A stretch of DNA of 64,000 nt from Megalopta genalis (taxonomy: Eukaryota; Arthropoda; Insecta; Hymenoptera; Halictidae). Location of the stretch: contig NW_027476760.1 in the NCBI RefSeq assembly GCF_051020955.1, positions 62,001 through 126,000 on the forward strand, written 5' to 3'. A model generated the notes under the pieces. It did no database searches and was not told where the DNA came from. It saw nothing but the letters and a program-made list of their open reading frames with translations. The translations under genes and the position numbers were made by a program. Below, in pieces: positions 63,248-64,000 of this stretch (the stretch's first letter is position 1; every line of letters starts with the position of its first letter).

Positions 63248-64000
63248 GCGAAGTAGAAGGCTTAGCATCAAATACATGAGAAGCAAATGATTTAGCTACA
63301 AATACTTGTGATACAAGTGATATAGCTTCAAATGCAGGCGAAACAATCGAGTTAGCTTCAAATAAATGCCAAGTAGAAGGATTATCTTCAAATCCATGCG
63401 AAACAAATGATTTAGCTCCATATACTTGTGATATACATGATTTAGCTTCAACCGGATGCGAAACAAACGAGTTAGCTTCAAATCCAAGCGAAGCACATGA
63501 TTTAGCTTCAAACCAATGCGAAGTAGAAGGCTTAGCTTCAAATCCATGCGAAACAAATGCTTTAGCTTGAAATACTTGTGACATACATGACTTAGCTTCA
63601 TCTGCATGCAAAACTATCGAGTTAGCTTCAAATCCATGCGAAGTAGAAGGATTATCTTCCAATACATGAGAAACCAATGGTTTAGCTTCAAATACATGTG
63701 ATATACATGATTTATCTTCAAATGCAGGCGAAACAAACGAGTTGGCTTCAAATCCATGCGAAACACATGATTTAGCTTCAAATCAATGCGAAGTAGAAGG
63801 CTTAGCATCAAATACATGAGAAACAAATGATTTATCTTCAGATAATTGCGATACAAGTGATATAGCTTCAAATGCAGGCGAACAATCGAGTTAGCTTCAA
63901 ATAAATGCCAAGTAGAAGGATTATCCTCAAATCCATGCGAAACAAATGATTTAGCTCCATATACTTGTGATATACATGATTTAGCTTCAACCGGATGCGA
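63248..64000. repeat. 539-bp tandem duplication, second copy cut by window end
   Basis: The interval from about 63248 recurs from about 63787 at an offset of 539 bp (18 monomers minus one base). Common variants are TAGCATCAAATACATGAG, AATAAATGCCAAGTAG, GAAGGATTATC, GCTCCATATACTTG and AACCGGATGCGA. The missing base is a deletion in the second copy, GGCGAACAATCG for GGCGAAACAATCG near 63880. The window ends inside the second copy. Confidence 0.85.

Larger units (their letters stand above)
59110..64000. repeat. Giant 30-bp minisatellite array, right block
   Basis: The same monomer family resumes immediately after the transposon, in the same orientation and in the phase expected if the insertion had simply split a monomer. 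It runs off the end of the window. Its first 1.4 kb continues the segment that ends at the left side of the transposon, as shown by paralogous uninterrupted sequence near 35.4 kb. Later monomers are more divergent, with many of the pentamer type. No unique sequence is seen. Confidence 0.97.

Noticed and set aside
1..64000. Telomeric repeat tract
   Set aside because: No TTAGG or TTAGGG runs occur. TTAGC in each monomer is part of a 30-bp unit and is not telomere sequence.
1..64000. rRNA, tRNA or other structural RNA genes
   Set aside because: No cloverleaf, conserved rRNA segments or RNA polymerase III box arrangement stands out from the monomer pattern; apparent matches recur with every unit.
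1..64000. Phased 30-bp spacing as curved DNA or a nucleosome-positioning signal
   Set aside because: Three helical turns would be about 31.5 bp, and TCAAAT is not a strong A-tract. The idea cannot be supported without measured or computed curvature.

Overview
This window is almost entirely one giant tandem array. A 30-bp monomer, varied but nearly constant in length, runs head to tail from base 1 to 57158 and resumes from 59110 to 64000, about 2,070 monomers. One palindromic, non-autonomous DNA transposon (57159-59109) interrupts it. I recognise no conventional protein gene, rRNA, tRNA, CRISPR array, origin or operon. AT-richness, the lack of unique coding sequence, and a TA-flanked element with long inverted repeats starting CAGGGTGTCCCAC point to an animal nuclear genome. 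An insect, possibly a hymenopteran, is my best guess, from a general impression of such element ends; this is weak evidence.

The monomer has an almost fixed half (TTAGCTTCAAAT) and a variable half. Because 30 bp is ten codons, three of the six frames of the consensus have no stop: plus strand ASNPCETHDL-type units, and minus strand NHVFRMDLKL-type and KSCVSHGFEA-type units. Long open frames therefore arise from the repeat itself and are not evidence of genes. In the less homogenised parts the monomers follow a five-class cycle (plus-frame peptides SNPCETHDLA, SNQCEVEGLA, SNPCETNGLA, SNTCDIHDLA, STACETNELA), a 150-bp ancestral superunit.

Layout: (I) 1-25310, a young, strongly homogenised domain of higher-order repeats (HORs) of 659, 1859, 2099/2309 and 4408 bp. 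(II) 25311-34620, older and more divergent; it holds 300-bp and 900-bp duplications and, at 33222-33927, forms without the stop and frameshift changes fixed in domain I. (III) 34620-41328, a mosaic including a distinct monomer clade at 36421-37925. (IV) 41329-55440, a second homogenised domain closely related to domain I, with 659-, 4376- and 631-bp HORs. (V) 55441-64000, largely a direct duplicate of parts of 30.3-30.9 and 34.6-40.6 kb, into which the transposon inserted.

Two empty paralogues of the insertion site (near 35429 and 38481) show directly that the transposon duplicated only TA and landed after the surrounding segment had been duplicated. The window is best read as a record of how a coding-length minisatellite grew: pentamer first, then loss of the plus-strand frame, then amplification of the decayed form, segmental duplication and finally transposon entry. 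Whether any of it is transcribed, translated or structural (centromeric, subtelomeric) cannot be settled from sequence alone.
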